Shown: one piece after another, positions 16,001 to 25,579 of the stretch
How the letters are laid out: each line of letters starts with the position of its first letter
How positions within the stretch are numbered: the first letter of the stretch is position 1
Source of the DNA: UBA1672 sp051967755
GTDB taxonomy: Bacteria > Pseudomonadota > Alphaproteobacteria > Micavibrionales > Micavibrionaceae
Length of the DNA: 64,000 bases
Direction: 5' to 3'
Assembly (NCBI GenBank): GCA_051967755.1
Contig: JBQDYD010000003.1
Coordinates: forward strand, 186,001 to 250,000
Made by a program: the position numbers and the translations under genes
Notes under the pieces: generated by a model
The model's database searches: none
What the model saw: only the letters and a program-made list of their open reading frames with translations
Told to the model about the DNA's origin: nothing

Positions 16001-18592
16001 ATGAAGAAAACAGAAAACCATAGTGAAGTGCTTGGCCTTAAAAAGCCCAAAAGCAAGGTCGGTAAGGTCTGGCTTACGTCTGGCTTGGCGCAAATTATGG
16101 TTTTGTTGAATGGGTTTTTCATTACAATTACGGCGTTTGTTGTCTTTAGTTACTTCATTAACGGTATGTCTTTGGAAGAATATCGCAGAACATCTAATGA
16201 AGCAGGGCGCACCCTCAATGAGAGTATTTCAAAGCTTGAAAGCTCTATGCGCTTAATTACCAGTGTTATTTATCTGTCTGACGCAAAAAACAAAGATAGT
16301 CTTGTGATGCGTATCAGGCGGAACATTTCTGATCTAAGTGATTTTGATCAATTAATATGGCTGTATGAAGAGAGTCCGGGAAATTGGCAGTATAAGACGA
16401 TTTACCAATCCGGTCAGTCTGCAAATGAGGACGAGCCCTACAGGCTTGTACCCAATGCGCGCTTTATTACACGGTTGGTGCGAGAGGGGCTCTTTAAAGA
16501 TGAAGACTTGAGAATTTTCACCGATTTAGAGGGGATGGAATACACGGAAGAACGCGGAAGCTCTAAAGCGATGTCGCGATCTTTTGCTTTTTTGAAAACG
16601 ATTGAAGAAAATGATTCAAGCAAAGGGATGGTCATTGGCGTTAGTCGCCCGGGATTGTTTTTTAACCAAAGCTTGATATCAGAAGAACGGTCAGTCTCCA
16701 GAATTACAATTCGCGATAAAAAGAGTGATCGCCGTATTTATCATATGGATAGATACCAGGATGAGAATGAAAATGAGAAAGCCACAAACTTAAGGCAGGA
16801 GTACGGCTTCTTTATCGGGGATAGTGAATGGGCCATTATTTTGGATTTTGAAAAGAAGCAAAATGTACTTTTGCTGGAGAAAATCCCCTACATTATTTTG
16901 TTTTTCGGGTCGATTTTAACCCTGATCGGAACGTTGTTTATCAGGAATAACAATAAGCAATCTAAAAAGCTGGCTGAGATTAACTACCAGTTAGAGCAAA
17001 AGAACTATGAATTACAGTCTGAAATTTCAGAGCGGGCAAGGTTGAATGACGCGCTATCAGTTGCAGAGAGAGATAATCGTGCGATTATTGATTCTGTTAG
17101 TGATGTGATTTTTGAAACTGATATTGAAGGGACTGTTCTGTTTTTAAGTGCAGCATGGCGGAATATTACCGGTTTTGAAACTGAGCGATCAACCGGCAGC
17201 AATTTGTTCTCGATGTTGTACCCGCAAGATCAGGAAAAGCAGCGTCATGAGTTTGAGCTTTTGATTAAAGGGCAGAAGCAGTCATATCGCTCTTTCACTA
17301 AAATTCGGGTACATGACGGCACATTTCGCGCTATTGAATTGGCGATTTCGATGATACGTCAGGATGAGAATAAAAATTTGCGCGTTGTCGGAACGGTAAC
17401 GGATGTAGAAGAGCGCAGGAGAGCTGAGCGTGCCTTGGCAGAGGCCGAGAAAAAGTATCGTACAATCGTTGAAAATGCTGCGGGTGGTTTGTACCAGCTG
17501 ACCCCAGAGGGGATATACCTCAGTGCTAACCCGGCTATGGCAAGGATTTTGGGATATGCCACGCCTGAAGAAATGCTTCGTATGGTCAAAAATGCAAATG
17601 GTACCGTTTATCCTGATATTAATGAGCGAGAGCAACTCAATCGAACATTGACAGCTCAGGGGCAAATCTTCGGTTATGAGAGTAAGATATTGCAAAAAGA
17701 TGGCCGAAAAATATGGGTTCGTGAAAATATCAGGGTTGTTCGTGATGATCAGCAAAATATCATGTATTTTGAAGGGTCTATGGAGGATATCACGAAGCGG
17801 AAAGAGGCTGATATTGCACTTATGGAAGCCAAAATCCAATCTGATATGGCGAGTAGGGCAAAAACAGAGTTTATCGCAAATATGAGCCATGAACTGCGTA
17901 CGCCTTTGAATGCGATTATCGGCTTTTCAGATATTATGCGTAACGAAGTTATGGGCCCTCTTGGTCAGGAAGCATATAAAGAGTATGTCACGGATATCCA
18001 TAAAAGTGGTACGGGGCTATTGAAAATCATCAATGAGATTTTGGATATTTCTAAAATTGAATCCGGTAACAGAGAGTTGAATGAAAGCGAATTCGCCCTA
18101 AGTGAAGTTCTTGAAAGCTGCATGGAGTTGTATAGTGCGCGCATTCAAGAGAAGGGCATTATGATTGTCGATCAGAGTAAAGATGTGCCGATTATCGTGG
18201 GTGAAATTTTGTCCATTAAACAGGTGATTGGTAACATTTACTCTAACGCGGTGAAGTATACCCCCAATGAGGGGCGCATAACGTTATTTACCAATTATGA
18301 TGCTGATGGCTCCTTCCGTTTGTCGGTTACTGATACAGGTGTCGGTATGTCTGATATTGAGGTTGAAAAGGCATTGTCACCGTTTGGGCAATTGGATAAT
18401 GCCCTTGACCGATCATCATCCGGCGCGGGATTGGGGCTGCCTTTGTCAAAAGCAATTATGAATGTTCATGACGGGCGTATAGAGATTTTATCCGAAAAAT
18501 CAATTGGTACTACGGTCACATTAGTGTTCCCGTCTCAACGCGTTGTAAAACGAAAGAAGCAGCAAGATACAACGGACATACATTCTGTTTAA
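16001..18592 (+). CDS. PAS-domain hybrid-type sensor histidine kinase (PleC/DivJ-like core), no receiver
   Basis: 863-residue membrane kinase. Layout: membrane helix about 30-53; periplasmic domain to about 290; second helix about 292-312; short coiled coil; PAS 1 (about 358-475) and PAS 2 (about 484-600), each followed by a PAC-like segment; HisKA with His630 in NMSHELRTPLNAIIGFSDIM; HATPase_c ending in GAGLGLPLSKAIM. The sequence after the H-box (EVMGPLG...YVTDIHKSG...LDISKIESG) is the pattern of the PleC/DivJ group, which controls cell-cycle and polar development in alphaproteobacteria. No response regulator lies beside it. Its stop overlaps that of recX. The ribosome binding site is weak. 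Confidence 0.9.
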   Translation: MKKTENHSEVLGLKKPKSKVGKVWLTSGLAQIMVLLNGFFITITAFVVFSYFINGMSLEEYRRTSNEAGRTLNESISKLESSMRLITSVIYLSDAKNKDSLVMRIRRNISDLSDFDQLIWLYEESPGNWQYKTIYQSGQSANEDEPYRLVPNARFITRLVREGLFKDEDLRIFTDLEGMEYTEERGSSKAMSRSFAFLKTIEENDSSKGMVIGVSRPGLFFNQSLISEERSVSRITIRDKKSDRRIYHMDRYQDENENEKATNLRQEYGFFIGDSEWAIILDFEKKQNVLLLEKIPYIILFFGSILTLIGTLFIRNNNKQSKKLAEINYQLEQKNYELQSEISERARLNDALSVAERDNRAIIDSVSDVIFETDIEGTVLFLSAAWRNITGFETERSTGSNLFSMLYPQDQEKQRHEFELLIKGQKQSYRSFTKIRVHDGTFRAIELAISMIRQDENKNLRVVGTVTDVEERRRAERALAEAEKKYRTIVENAAGGLYQLTPEGIYLSANPAMARILGYATPEEMLRMVKNANGTVYPDINEREQLNRTLTAQGQIFGYESKILQKDGRKIWVRENIRVVRDDQQNIMYFEGSMEDITKRKEADIALMEAKIQSDMASRAKTEFIANMSHELRTPLNAIIGFSDIMRNEVMGPLGQEAYKEYVTDIHKSGTGLLKIINEILDISKIESGNRELNESEFALSEVLESCMELYSARIQEKGIMIVDQSKDVPIIVGEILSIKQVIGNIYSNAVKYTPNEGRITLFTNYDADGSFRLSVTDTGVGMSDIEVEKALSPFGQLDNALDRSSSGAGLGLPLSKAIMNVHDGRIEILSEKSIGTTVTLVFPSQRVVKRKKQQDTTDIHSV

Positions 18593-19230
18593 AACACTAT
18601 GTTTTCATAGAGGGCATCTTCTGCGTCTTGGTGTGTCATCTCCAAAACAGATTTAGCGATGTCATATGAAAATCCTGCTCTGGCGATTTTTGCCAATGAC
18701 TTTGTTTGATCTTCATCTTCGGGGGCTCCGCGAAAGAATGGGCCGATTTTTCTTTTTCGTGCGAAAGTAATCGCCGCCATTTTTTCTGCTATATGGCGGT
18801 TCTCATGGTTTTCATTATCCAGACGTTCTAAGGCGTCTAATGTTTTTTCCTTTGCGATGCCTTTGACCATCATTTTTGTTACGATACCGTTCGTTGACAG
18901 CCCCTTGCGACGCATGGAATTGACCAGTGAATCTGTATAAAGCGTATCATTAAGCAGGCCGTTTTTTTCAAATTTATCAGCAAGAGCATGAACCATTTTT
19001 TCACATGCATCAAAATCTTGATCTTTATGGTGCATGCATGACTTTTTTACCTTACGCATCATAACGGTGATAAAATGCTTTTTACTGGCGGCAAAACGCT
19101 CCAGATAAAACAAAGCCGAATTATGTAGGTAGCGCTCCGTAATTTTTTTCGGCGGTCTGCGCTCTTTTTTTCTCTTGAAATTCTTTGCGTCGTGCGTAAT
19201 GTGCTCAGCTTCTGGATTATTTTGAGTCAT
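18589..19230 (-). CDS. recX: RecX-family regulatory protein
   Basis: Modulator of RecA filament growth. 213 residues from the preferred start: a long basic N-terminal extension (KNFKRKKERRPPKKITERYL) and then helical RecX repeats with GLSTNGIVTKMMVKGI, LDALERLDNENHENRHIA and ARAGFSYDIAKSVLEM. I chose the ATG with agga nine bases upstream; the ATG nine bases earlier directly abuts agga and is too close. recA is not in the window. Divergent from hslO. Confidence 0.86.
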   Translation of the reverse strand: MTQNNPEAEHITHDAKNFKRKKERRPPKKITERYLHNSALFYLERFAASKKHFITVMMRKVKKSCMHHKDQDFDACEKMVHALADKFEKNGLLNDTLYTDSLVNSMRRKGLSTNGIVTKMMVKGIAKEKTLDALERLDNENHENRHIAEKMAAITFARKRKIGPFFRGAPEDEDQTKSLAKIARAGFSYDIAKSVLEMTHQDAEDALYENIVF

Positions 19231-19356
19231 GTCTTTCATTCCTGCATTCTAGCATGCAAACTGGTGGGGCTGAAATCATAGAATGATAAATAAAAGATCC
19301 TGGCTATATAATTATAAAGAATATTAATCGTTAAAAATTGGAACCTTGGTTAAGTA

Positions 19357-20286
19357 ATGTTAGTTGATAATTTCGTTCAGCCCTTTCAGTTGGAATCCTC
19401 TTCAATTCGGGGGCGTATTGTGCGGTTGGGCTCTGTTCTGGATGATATTCTGGGTGCACATGATTACCCGTTACCTATATCTCATTTAGTTGCAGAGACC
19501 ATAACATTGACGTTGGCATTATCTTCTATGCTTAAATATGAGGGGATCTTCACCCTTCAGGCACAGGGGGACGGCCCCATTCGCATGCTGGTCGCAGACG
19601 CGACAAGCGCAGGAGTTGTAAGGGGCTGCGCATCATATGATACAGAGCGTTTCCAAAAATCACGAGAGCAGCTTTCTGCTCTTAAGACGACCGAAAGTTC
19701 ACAAAATCATCTTGCTCAATATCTGGGGCAAGGTCATTTAGCGTTCACCGTTGATCAGGGTGCAAATACAGACCGATATCAGGGCATTGTTGATATTAAA
19801 GGTGCATCTATGGTCGATTGCGTACAGCACTACTTTACCCAGTCTGAGCAAATCGGCACCGGCATTAAGATGGCTGTGGGTAAACGAGGAGATCATTGGC
19901 GCGCCGAGGCGATCATGCTTCAGAATATGCCTGAAGACGGTCAAAACCCCGAAAGCGGTACAGGGAATTTGAATGAAGATGACTGGCGCCGCGCTATGGT
20001 GTTGTTGGATAGTTGTACAGAAGATGAGTTTCTAAGCCCGGATCTGGGCGCGAATGAGTTGCTGTTTCGTCTTTTCCATGAAGAGGGCGTCAGAGTCTAT
20101 GATCGTCAAGAAATCCGTAAAGGATGCCGATGTGAGGAAGAGCGGGTCAAAAACATTCTCAAGTCAATGAGTGAACAAGATATTCAGGATATGAGTGTCG
20201 ATAAAGAAATACATATGACATGTGAGTTTTGCAGTAAGACTTATTCCTTTAAAGAAGCTGATATATTACGTATGATTAAGACGTAA
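19357..20286 (+). CDS. hslO: Hsp33 redox-regulated chaperonin
   Basis: Holdase chaperone activated by oxidative unfolding. 309 residues with the N-terminal Hsp33 domain (FQLESSSIRGRIVRLG; ETITLTLALSSMLKYEG) and the C-terminal zinc switch. The four cysteines are in CRC (257, 259) and CEFC (289, 292), so the redox centre is complete. In other alphaproteobacteria it often lies near argF/argD; here it is followed by a small lipoprotein gene. Confidence 0.96.
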   Translation: MLVDNFVQPFQLESSSIRGRIVRLGSVLDDILGAHDYPLPISHLVAETITLTLALSSMLKYEGIFTLQAQGDGPIRMLVADATSAGVVRGCASYDTERFQKSREQLSALKTTESSQNHLAQYLGQGHLAFTVDQGANTDRYQGIVDIKGASMVDCVQHYFTQSEQIGTGIKMAVGKRGDHWRAEAIMLQNMPEDGQNPESGTGNLNEDDWRRAMVLLDSCTEDEFLSPDLGANELLFRLFHEEGVRVYDRQEIRKGCRCEEERVKNILKSMSEQDIQDMSVDKEIHMTCEFCSKTYSFKEADILRMIKT

Positions 20287-20320
20287 TATTATACTGTTTT
20301 TTATCATTACGGGGGGACAT

Positions 20321-20902
20321 GTGAAACAGAAATACCTTATACCAATGACGGCTCTTTCAATGTTGTTGGCATCATGTAGCCATATTACAGGTAATGACGG
20401 TAAGACGCTTGCGCAAATGACATTTGAGCATGTGAAGCCTTTTCCTGTGTATGTTGCATCCTATGAAACGACTGATTTGAATGAAACCAAGGCGATTAAC
20501 TTGCCTGAGGGGTTTGTGACCAATCCGTCGTCTTTGATCTATGATTATCTGAATAATCGTTTTGAGGCAGCGGGTAATCAGGGAAAGCTTATGATTTCTG
20601 TTGATGATGTTCATATTCAACATGCGATTGAAAAATCTGACAATGCTGTTGGCTCTGTTATTGGTCTGGGAAAGAAAGACCATTATCATATTAAGGCATT
20701 TGTGTCCGTAGAGGGCCGCGGCATTGGGCAATATGAACGCTTAAAAAGAAACCTTGTCGTAACACGTAATATTTTCATTTCAGAGCATGTGTCTTTAATT
20801 GAACGAGAGCAGCTTGAGATGCAAGCCTTAGACAGCATGATTGATGATTTGGATATCGCATTGCGCAAAGTTTTGAACGAGCAATTCGGTGTTTTAAGAT
20901 AA
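20321..20902 (+). CDS. uncharacterised lipoprotein
   Basis: 193-residue predicted lipoprotein: a short basic start, hydrophobic core and lipobox LASC with Cys19, so it should be processed by Lgt. The mature part has no domain I can name; it ends in a helical DSMIDDLDIALRKVLNEQF segment. Translation starts at a GTG four bases after a ggggggg-like ribosome binding site. The gene is 34 bases after hslO and probably in its transcript. Confidence 0.75.
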   Translation: MKQKYLIPMTALSMLLASCSHITGNDGKTLAQMTFEHVKPFPVYVASYETTDLNETKAINLPEGFVTNPSSLIYDYLNNRFEAAGNQGKLMISVDDVHIQHAIEKSDNAVGSVIGLGKKDHYHIKAFVSVEGRGIGQYERLKRNLVVTRNIFISEHVSLIEREQLEMQALDSMIDDLDIALRKVLNEQFGVLR

Positions 20903-20918
20903 GTGATTTCTTCTTATC

Positions 20919-22361
20919 TTAATGTTTCCAGAAATTAGGTGAGAACATCACCAAAATTGTAAACAGCTCAAGCCGTCCCATAACCATACCAAGGCTTAAA
21001 ATCCATTTTGCACTATCGGGAAGTGGTTTGAACGTTCCTGTCGGTCCGATTATGTCCCCCAGACCCGGCCCTACGTTTGAAATGGCCGTTGCTGCACCTG
21101 ACATCGCTGTTATAAAGTCCAGGCCGACATATGATAAGGCAACGGCAAGAAGTGAAAAGCCAAGCGCGTAAATGAAGAAGAACCCCATAACCGAAGACGG
21201 TACGTCACTGGGCATAGGTTTGCCATTATAATGCGGTATAAATACCCCATTTGGATGAAGGAGCTTGTTAATCTGAACCTTTGTAACGGAGTAAAGAACC
21301 TGAAAGCGGAAGACCTTTATTCCGCATGACGTGGAGCCCGCACAGCCGCCGACGACCATTAAGAAAAAGAAGATACTGACAGCAAAGCCACCCCACGCAT
21401 TAAAATCTCCGCTACCGTATCCTGTACCCGTCATGACGGAGACAATGTTAAAGATGGAACGTCTGAATGCCTCACCTAGGCCCATATGTTCTTGCCCATA
21501 AAGGTAGGACGTTGTGACAATGGTTGTAATTGCAATGATCGATAAAAACCATTTCACCTGAGAATCTGAGAATAGGGGGCCTAAGTTACCTCTTATTGCC
21601 TTAAGGTAAAGCACGAAGGGCATGCCGCCAATCATCATAAATAATGTACACACGATTTCCGGGCCAAGCGTGTGATAGTGGCTGAAAGATTCATCAAATG
21701 TTGAAAACCCACCCGTGGAGATGGTTGTCATCGCATGTGAAATAGCGTCAAAAATTTGCATGCCAACCATCATATAGAATACGGCACATAAGGCGGTTAA
21801 GAATATATAGATAATAGCAATAGAACTTGCGAGCTGGGCTGTTCTGGGGAGGGCTTTTTCATCTTCGGACAGTTCTGTCTTGAAAATCTGCATACCACCA
21901 ACCTTTAGGAACGGTAGGACAGACATCGCCATGATAATAATCCCGATACCACCCAGCCATTGTAAGATGGCGCGCCATAATAAGATACCGGCAGGCGCGT
22001 AATTCAGCCCGGTAATAACAGTGGACCCGGTTGTCGTGATGCCCGACATGGATTCAAAAAATGAATCGGTTATCGACATATCCAGAGAGGAAAACCAGAA
22101 CGGTAATGCACCAAAAGCAGGCAAGACAACCCACGCAGAATTAATCATCACAAACGCTTGTCGCGCCGTAATATCAAATTCATGCCCCATATTGCTTAGG
22201 ATAAGGGCGCCGCCAAAGAATGCTGTGATGATAATACAGATAAAAAAGACCATCCAGTCATCATAGCCAAAATACACATCGGCCAGCATAGGGAAAACCA
22301 TGCTGAATGACAGGATACATAGGAAAAATCCGTTGATATATAGAATTGGACGTAGATCCAA
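20919..22361 (-). CDS. trkH: potassium uptake membrane subunit TrkH
   Basis: Inner-membrane K+ translocating subunit. 480 residues arranged as four MPM (membrane-pore-membrane) repeats whose selectivity-filter segments are visible: GITTTGSTVI (about 110-119), TTISTGGFST, MTGTGYGSGDF and SNVGPGLGD. No trkA accompanies it here; the regulatory subunit must be encoded elsewhere. A pore of this type needs TrkA for gating in other bacteria. Confidence 0.95.
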   Translation of the reverse strand: MDLRPILYINGFFLCILSFSMVFPMLADVYFGYDDWMVFFICIIITAFFGGALILSNMGHEFDITARQAFVMINSAWVVLPAFGALPFWFSSLDMSITDSFFESMSGITTTGSTVITGLNYAPAGILLWRAILQWLGGIGIIIMAMSVLPFLKVGGMQIFKTELSEDEKALPRTAQLASSIAIIYIFLTALCAVFYMMVGMQIFDAISHAMTTISTGGFSTFDESFSHYHTLGPEIVCTLFMMIGGMPFVLYLKAIRGNLGPLFSDSQVKWFLSIIAITTIVTTSYLYGQEHMGLGEAFRRSIFNIVSVMTGTGYGSGDFNAWGGFAVSIFFFLMVVGGCAGSTSCGIKVFRFQVLYSVTKVQINKLLHPNGVFIPHYNGKPMPSDVPSSVMGFFFIYALGFSLLAVALSYVGLDFITAMSGAATAISNVGPGLGDIIGPTGTFKPLPDSAKWILSLGMVMGRLELFTILVMFSPNFWKH

Positions 22362-22466
22362 GATGTTTCTCTTTTTGTGTCTGTGAACGCTGTATTTAGC
22401 CCCTTACGTTATAATATGTTTTCTTCTATTTCTAAAGTCGGAAATTCCGGATAATTGAGGCGATAC

Positions 22467-22490
22467 AAAAAAACACCCCGTTAAGGGGTG
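22467..22490 (-). terminator. rho-independent terminator of the OmpA-like gene
   Basis: Minus-strand stem CACCCC / GGGGTG with a five-base loop, directly followed by seven Ts (the A-run at 22467-22473). It separates the OmpA-like gene from trkH. Confidence 0.88.
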
Positions 22491-22520
22491 CTTTCCAAGA
22501 ATTAGATATAGTGTGAAGAA

Positions 22521-23396
22521 TTATTTGAATGAAATATTCACGCGGCGGTTTGCTGGCTCACGGATATCATCCACTGTTTCAACCAGCAGCTCTTCTTCAC
22601 CGCTACTTTCTACAGAAATAAGTTCTTCGCTTACGCCGAGTGCAACAAGTGCATCACGTACAGCGTTTGCACGCTTGAAGCCCAGACGTTGGTTGTAGTC
22701 TTTGCTACCTGATGTGTCTGCATGACCATCAATCATTACCTGAGACGGTGGGTTCTTAGCAACTTCTTCAGCAACAGCATTCAAAACATTCTTTGCGCCT
22801 GAGCTTAGCTCTGATGAATCCCAGTTAAAGAATACAAGGTACATGGCTTCTTCAGGGATCATTGGCGGAGGCTCAACCTCTTCAACAGGTTGTGGTGTTT
22901 GTTGAACCAAGCCTTCCAGTTCAGCAACCGCATCCATGAATTCTTTTTTACATGAAAGATCTTCTTCTGACTTCCAGTTTTCTTCCTGCTGTTCAATCCA
23001 GCAATCATATTTCGCTTGAGCCAGTGCGGCGGTTGAAGGAGCAATTTCACGTCCACCAAGGTCAAATGTGATGATTAAACGACCGCGCGCAGCAGCAAGT
23101 TCTTTTGCGTGATTGTCGCTAAGGTTCCAATCTGTTACCGGCTCAGGCATAACAGCTTCACCAGAAGCGGCGGCTAAACCTTTGCGCGCAAAATGTAGAG
23201 CGTCCGGATAATCAAACATTTCCTCTAATTGGTGATTTGAAAATGTCTTATATTCACCAGCTAGCGCCTGAGTAAACGGGCTACCCATTGGTTGTGCTTC
23301 GTTTAGTGCATCAACTTCGCTGTATGTATCGAACATTGTACAGCCTCCTAAGGCAAGAACGCCGGCTGCCAAAACTAGATTACGCACAGATTTCAT
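22521..23396 (-). CDS. OmpA-family outer-membrane lipoprotein
   Basis: 291 residues: lipobox LGGC with Cys19; a central domain of unknown identity (about 30-160); a proline/glutamate-rich linker (PQPVEEVEPPPMIPEE); and a C-terminal OmpA peptidoglycan-binding domain (about 185-291). The latter contains IDGHADTSGSKDYNQRLGFKRA and ends ANRRVNISFK. It should tether the outer membrane to peptidoglycan. It has a strong ribosome binding site (aaggag) and a strong terminator. Two palindromes lie upstream of it, GAATTT-N5-AAATTC (23425-23441) and AATCAAA-T-TTTGATT (23468-23482), which may be operators. Confidence 0.88.
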   Translation of the reverse strand: MKSVRNLVLAAGVLALGGCTMFDTYSEVDALNEAQPMGSPFTQALAGEYKTFSNHQLEEMFDYPDALHFARKGLAAASGEAVMPEPVTDWNLSDNHAKELAAARGRLIITFDLGGREIAPSTAALAQAKYDCWIEQQEENWKSEEDLSCKKEFMDAVAELEGLVQQTPQPVEEVEPPPMIPEEAMYLVFFNWDSSELSSGAKNVLNAVAEEVAKNPPSQVMIDGHADTSGSKDYNQRLGFKRANAVRDALVALGVSEELISVESSGEEELLVETVDDIREPANRRVNISFK

Positions 23397-23655
23397 ATTA
23401 TTGCTCCTTAAAAAGTAACGCGTCGAATTTGATCGAAATTCTTAAATTTGTGTGTGTACCCACAGAAAATCAAATTTTGATTCTTTATCAATACATTAAA
23501 TTTGTATCCTCAGAAGAACCGCTTGTAAAGATTTGATTGTTTTTTTTACATTTTTTTGTTGTATATCAGAGAATTCTGTTTTTTGCATTGCACAAAAATA
23601 TGACTTCATGTACCCTAGTATTCAGTTAGGGAATCAGATTTTAAGGAGTATGTTT

Positions 23656-24276
23656 ATGTCCACCATGGGATGTAAAGGAATGAAGGCCGCTTTTTTGGTT
23701 GAAAACGGGTTTTGTGAGCGTGAACTGATGCAAGCACAGAGTGCGTTGTCGGAAAAAGGCATCGATTGCAGAATCGTGTCATCTAATGTTGGTTTAATCA
23801 AAGCGTGGAACGAGTTAAAAGACCCGAGCGGATCTGACTGGGGTGAAGGGTATGCGGTAGATTTTTCATTGGATAAGGCCGTACCAAGTGATTTTGATAT
23901 GCTTGTTATCCCCGGTGGCACCAGAAGTATTGAGAAGCTGAAAATTGAAGGTGCCGTAAAATCGTTTGTTTCAGGCTTTTTGAATACAGGTAAACCTGTT
24001 GTTGCTTATAACTCTGCAGTCAGTTTGTTGATGCATCTTTCGCTGCTCTCCGGGTATTCCGTGGCCGCCAAGGATCAACTATGTGATACCGTAAAAGGGG
24101 CAGGGGCAAGATGCGCTGCGCCTGAGTTTGTCGTAAGTAAGAATTTGGTGACACTCTCTCGTTTCAGAAATGTAGAGCAAAACATACAGGCCGCAGTTGA
24201 GGCAATTGTGACCGGAAAGCCATATGAGAAGGTTGTATCTTCGGATAATATGCCATCCTCGCACAAGGCCGCTTGA
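23656..24276 (+). CDS. DJ-1/PfpI-family protein lacking the nucleophile cysteine
   Basis: 206-residue flavodoxin-like domain of the DJ-1/PfpI superfamily, closest in pattern to the C-terminal domain of large catalases. Seen: KAAFLVENGFCERELM at the start, DWGEGYAVDFSLDKAVPSDF, DMLVIPGG and the elbow region AYNSAVSLL. At the elbow the usual cysteine is replaced by Asn119, so protease, deglycase or chaperone activity that depends on that cysteine is unlikely. I chose the ATG seven bases after aaggag; in-frame upstream ATGs lack that spacing. A structured leader and prfB follow. Confidence 0.8.
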   Translation: MSTMGCKGMKAAFLVENGFCERELMQAQSALSEKGIDCRIVSSNVGLIKAWNELKDPSGSDWGEGYAVDFSLDKAVPSDFDMLVIPGGTRSIEKLKIEGAVKSFVSGFLNTGKPVVAYNSAVSLLMHLSLLSGYSVAAKDQLCDTVKGAGARCAAPEFVVSKNLVTLSRFRNVEQNIQAAVEAIVTGKPYEKVVSSDNMPSSHKAA

Positions 24277-24302
24277 TTTTTTCGTTCAATCGGATATTTA
24301 TT

Positions 24303-24350
24303 TTCCCCTAAGTTTTAATTGTGGTCGATTTAGGGTCGGCCATAGGGGAA
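24303..24350 (+). promoter_or_regulatory. prfB leader stem-loop masking the ribosome binding site
   Basis: TTCCCCTA (24303-24310) pairs perfectly with TAGGGGAA (24343-24350), and the latter contains the gggga ribosome binding site of prfB. A second stem, TGGTCG / CGGCCA (24322-24327 and 24337-24342, one G-U pair), stacks directly inside it. Folded RNA would hide the site from ribosomes. Confidence 0.55.
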
Positions 24351-24356
24351 GTATCA

Positions 24357-25455
24357 ATGCGCGCAGAAATAGAAGCTATCGTAAATGATGTCAATGAGAC
24401 GCTCTCGCTTCTGAGGAGGCGTCTTTGACTGGGATCAGGCCAAAAGCAGATTAGATGAATTAAACGCCCTTAGTGAAGATCCTGATTTGTGGTCTGACGC
24501 ATCTAAGGCGCAGAAGCTGTTGCAAGAACGTACGCAGCTGGAAAACAGCATTAATGATGTTGAGGGGCTCGAGGCGTCTGTTCAAGATTATGTTGAATTG
24601 ATTGAAATGGCTGAGGCTGAGGACGATCAAGACATACTGAAAGAAGCAGAGCAAGGCATTGAGCGCTTATCAAAAACCTCCGCGCGCCTTCGTTTGGAAA
24701 GTTTGTTGTGCGGTGAGGCTGACAATAATGACCTTTATCTTCAAGTAAATGCAGGGGCGGGCGGCACAGAGGCGCAAGATTGGGCTGAAATGATCTTGCG
24801 TATGTATATGCGTTGGGCTGATTCTCGGGGCTATAAATACTCCACATTAGAACGCAGTGAGGGCGAAGAGGCCGGCATTAAATCGACAACATTGAAGGTT
24901 GAAGGGCATCAGGCCTATGGCTGGTTAAAGACAGAAACAGGCGTTCATCGTTTGGTGCGTATATCCCCTTATGATTCAAATGCACGCCGTCATACAAGCT
25001 TTGCATCCGTATCAGTATCACCGGTCATTGATGACACGATCAATATTGAAATCGATGAAAAAGATTTGCGTGTTGATACTTATCGCTCTAGTGGTGCAGG
25101 GGGACAGCACGTAAATAAAACGGATAGTGCTGTTCGTATTACACATGTGCCGACAGGCGTTGTGGCGGCGTGTCAAAACGGGCGGTCTCAGCATCAAAAT
25201 AAAGCGGAGGCGATGGCAATGCTTCGAGCGCGTCTCTACGAGCTGGAATTGAAAAAACGAGAAGAAGAGCAAGCGAAAGAGCACGGCGAGAAGACCGATA
25301 TTGGCTGGGGGCATCAGATACGCTCTTATGTTTTGCACCCGTATCAGATGGTCAAGGATCTGCGGACGAGTGTTGAGACAACGCAAAGCCAAAATGTACT
25401 TGATGGCGATATCGATCAATTTTTAGAAGCATCTCTCGCCCATATTTCTGATTAA
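24357..25455 (+). CDS. prfB: peptide chain release factor 2, with programmed +1 frameshift
   Basis: RF2 terminates translation at UGA and UAA. The gene is in two frames: 23 codons from the ATG to CTT (ends 24425), an in-frame TGA (24426-24428), then continuation in the +1 frame from GAC at 24427 to the stop. The joined product is 365 residues, the usual RF2 length, and the join reads SLLRRRL-DWDQAKSRLDEL as in other RF2 proteins. The peptidyl-hydrolysis motif is SGAGGQHVNKTDSAVRI. The codon-recognition tripeptide region reads RISPYDS instead of SPF, a form I recall from alphaproteobacterial RF2. Not a pseudogene. Confidence 0.96.
24414..24429 (+). promoter_or_regulatory. prfB programmed frameshift site
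   Basis: AGGAGG-CGT-CTT-TGA-C: an internal Shine-Dalgarno sequence three bases before the CTT slip codon, then UGA followed by C. Spacing and order are those of the classical E. coli site. Low RF2 leaves the UGA unread and favours slippage, giving autoregulation. Confidence 0.95.
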
Positions 25456-25579
25456 GAAACCTGCCTATCTTATTGTGCTTTCGATGCATTTGCGGGTCAT
25501 GACGAATTTGTTTTTTCTTGTTTTTAAAATCTTGTCATAATAGTATCTTCAGGGTGTTAATAAATCTGAGGATATCCCT

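Noticed and set aside
23533..23655. N-terminal extension of the DJ-1-like protein
   Set aside because: It has no family similarity, and aaggag is correctly spaced only for the ATG at 23656.
24487..25455. prfB starting at an internal TTG
   Set aside because: The RF2 frame extends unbroken to the frameshift site at 24427, and the upstream frame supplies the missing N-terminus.
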